Shown here: positions 62,804 through 64,000 of the stretch, one piece after another
How the letters are laid out: each line of letters starts with the position of its first letter
How positions within the stretch are numbered: position 1 is the stretch's first letter
NCBI GenBank assembly: GCA_043755595.1
Contig: JAYUSQ010000279.1
Span: 12,238 to 76,237, forward strand
Direction of reading: 5' to 3'
From: VFZP01 sp043755595
GTDB taxonomy: Bacteria; Acidobacteriota; Terriglobia; Bryobacterales; Bryobacteraceae
Length of the DNA stretch: 64,000 nt
Notes under the pieces: model-generated
What the model was told of the DNA's origin: nothing
Databases searched by the model: none
The model's input: only the letters and a program-made list of their open reading frames with translations
Translations under genes and position numbers: made by a program

Positions 62804-63836
62804 CCGCTACGACATTGGCGAGTCCTATGAGTGGAACTATCGGCACGCGCCGGATGCAATCCTGCCCTGCGCGAAAGTTCCCGCAGTCCCCGGCCAGTGG
62901 ACCTTCTGCGGGCTTCCCGTCGCCTCGCCGCTCGGCATTCCGGCCGGGCCCTTGCTGAACAGCCGATGGATTCACTACTATGCTGCGCTTGGTTTCGACG
63001 TGCTCACATACAAGACCGTACGGTCGCGCTTTAGAGCGTCGTACGACCCGCCCAACCTCCTGCCCGTCGATGCTGCGGCAGTGCTTAGTGGCGAAGGCTC
63101 GGAGCTAACCGAAGCGCCATCTGGCGCGGCTATCGCGAGTTGGGCGATCTCTTTTGGCATGCCGTCGCGCGATCCGGCAGAGTGGCGTGCCGATGTAGAA
63201 AAATCGCGCCAAGGACTCGGGGCCAATCAGGTATTGTCGGTTTCAGTAGTAGCTTCGCCTCAGCCCGGCTGGACAATGCGGCAGCTTGCCGATGACTTCG
63301 CAGAGTGCGCGGTTTGGGCCGCAGACTCAGGAGCGCACGTGGTCGAGGCGAACTTGTCCTGCCCCAACGTCTGTACTAGCGAAGCGGACTTGTATCTCTC
63401 ATCTGATGCTGCCGGTGAGATTGCCTCCACGGTGCGCGCCCGCTTGCCGCGCGCCGTGCCGCTGGCTCTGAAGATCGGACTGTTTCACGACGAAGAACAA
63501 GCGGCTGCGGTGTTGCAAGCGGTGAGCCCGTTCGCGCAAGCCGTCAGTTCCACGAACTCTATTACGGCCGTCGTGCGCGGGCGCTTTGGCGGCTTGCGTC
63601 GAGGAGTGGGAGGCGCAGCCACCACGGCCCGCTGTCAGGCCGAACTCGCTATGCTCGCGCGGATCGTGCAGGAAAGCGGCTCGCCGCTGGAACTGATTGG
63701 AGTAGGAGGCGTGATGACCGCGCAAGATGTTCGAGACAGACTCGCAGCCGGCGCGAGTCATGTTCATCTGGCCACCGCGCCGATGATCGATCCGATGATC
63801 GGCCTTCGCATCCGGCGGGAATTGGCGGCGGCATGA
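62784..63836 (+). CDS. Dihydroorotate-dehydrogenase-like flavoprotein
   Basis: ATG 62784, preceded by GAGGAAG at 62771, gives 350 aa and overlaps murB by 20 bp. The TIM-barrel FMN pattern: SPLGIPAGPLLNSRWI, TYKTVRS (FMN-binding Lys), VEANLSCPNVCTS (catalytic Cys/Ser loop), PLALKIGL, VGGVMTAQDVRDRL. It resembles class-1 dihydroorotate dehydrogenase but with extra insertions, so pyrimidine synthesis is probable, not certain. Confidence 0.8.
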   Translation: MSVSTTDRYDIGESYEWNYRHAPDAILPCAKVPAVPGQWTFCGLPVASPLGIPAGPLLNSRWIHYYAALGFDVLTYKTVRSRFRASYDPPNLLPVDAAAVLSGEGSELTEAPSGAAIASWAISFGMPSRDPAEWRADVEKSRQGLGANQVLSVSVVASPQPGWTMRQLADDFAECAVWAADSGAHVVEANLSCPNVCTSEADLYLSSDAAGEIASTVRARLPRAVPLALKIGLFHDEEQAAAVLQAVSPFAQAVSSTNSITAVVRGRFGGLRRGVGGAATTARCQAELAMLARIVQESGSPLELIGVGGVMTAQDVRDRLAAGASHVHLATAPMIDPMIGLRIRRELAAA

Positions 63837-63943
63837 AAGCGCTTTTGATTGGACTCGCGGCGTTGACGCTCGCCGCTCAGACCAGAGTTCGCGTGACCGA
63901 GACCGCCAACCTAGTACTACTGTGTTATAAAAAAACAATTTGA
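63833..63943 (+). pseudogene. Short secreted ORF, apparently truncated
   Basis: ATG 63833 overlaps the previous stop (ATGA) and opens a 36-codon frame with a signal peptide (MKALLIGLAALTLAAQTRVR). After VTETANL the sequence turns abruptly AT-rich and the frame ends. It looks like the 5' end of a secreted-protein gene interrupted at about 63912 by unrelated DNA. Nothing of its function can be said. Confidence 0.5.
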
Positions 63944-64000
63944 TGTAGAATTGTTTTGTGGGATCACGCTTGTCTTCGCCAGGCCCGCAACTAAGGCGCT
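63912..64000. mobile_element. Possible left end of an insertion element at the window edge
   Basis: From TAGTACTACTGTG the composition falls sharply (TTATAAAAAAACAATTTG...) and AATTGTTTT-like sequence resembles a reversed AACAATTT nearby, a partial inverted repeat (ACAATT / AATTGT). These are hints of an IS terminus, but no transposase is visible because the window ends. Low confidence. Confidence 0.3.

Overview
The window looks like a chromosomal segment of an Acidobacteriota member, most likely of the Bryobacteraceae/Solibacter type. This is inferred from gene families, not from a database match: a VWFA-related acidobacterial protein, an ADOP-like FtsX permease, a PEGA/TPR Ser/Thr kinase, a zinc-ribbon protein of a type I associate with that phylum, and GC-rich coding with frequent GTG/TTG starts. 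There is no rRNA operon and no CRISPR array. One complete tRNA gene is present.

Layout. 1-2.9 kb is the ragged end of an integrated element: small HTH/AlpA-like genes, a truncated primase zinc finger, two copies of a vsr 3' fragment, a broken tRNA 5' end, two orphan lipoprotein genes and finally an intact tRNA-Ile2(CAU). 3-19.3 kb is mixed chromosomal: a response regulator, a zinc-ribbon protein, a frameshifted DUF1801 gene, a TerC protein, a ferritin-like protein, an ADOP-type permease, an orphan CheW, a two-gene secreted module (VWFA protein plus a 1123-aa protein), a periplasmic carbonic anhydrase, a dead toxin-antitoxin pair, an intact DUF433/DUF5615 pair and an adenosine deaminase. 19.3-32 kb carries glgB with a PYROXD2-like oxidoreductase, DUF58 / TonB receptor / NTF2-like genes, a Gfo/Idh/MocA oxidoreductase, a FabF-type synthase and a large membrane protein.

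32-43 kb is the core rplA-rplJ-rplL-rpoB-rpoC cluster on the minus strand. rplK is missing from its usual place. Upstream of rplA sits a two-gene unit (an endonuclease/exonuclease/phosphatase-family protein plus an unknown partner), and rplA has a promoter of its own. 44.3-46.5 kb is an apparent nitric-oxide response operon: truncated haemoglobin, [2Fe-2S]-flavin reductase and NsrR, with a perfect NsrR-like palindrome touching the haemoglobin start codon. 47-52.6 kb is a coupled four-gene signalling operon (secreted protein, solute-binding protein, NtrY-like kinase, NtrC-like regulator). 53-64 kb holds two small unknown genes, a giant Ser/Thr kinase, a Cys-type sulfatase, a BON protein, a vapBC-like pair with a lost antitoxin stop, a DUF2461 protein, murB and a dihydroorotate-dehydrogenase-like gene. 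A short secreted ORF is apparently cut by foreign AT-rich DNA at the right edge.

All reading is by eye. Domain names rest on visible motifs and family knowledge; no searches were run.
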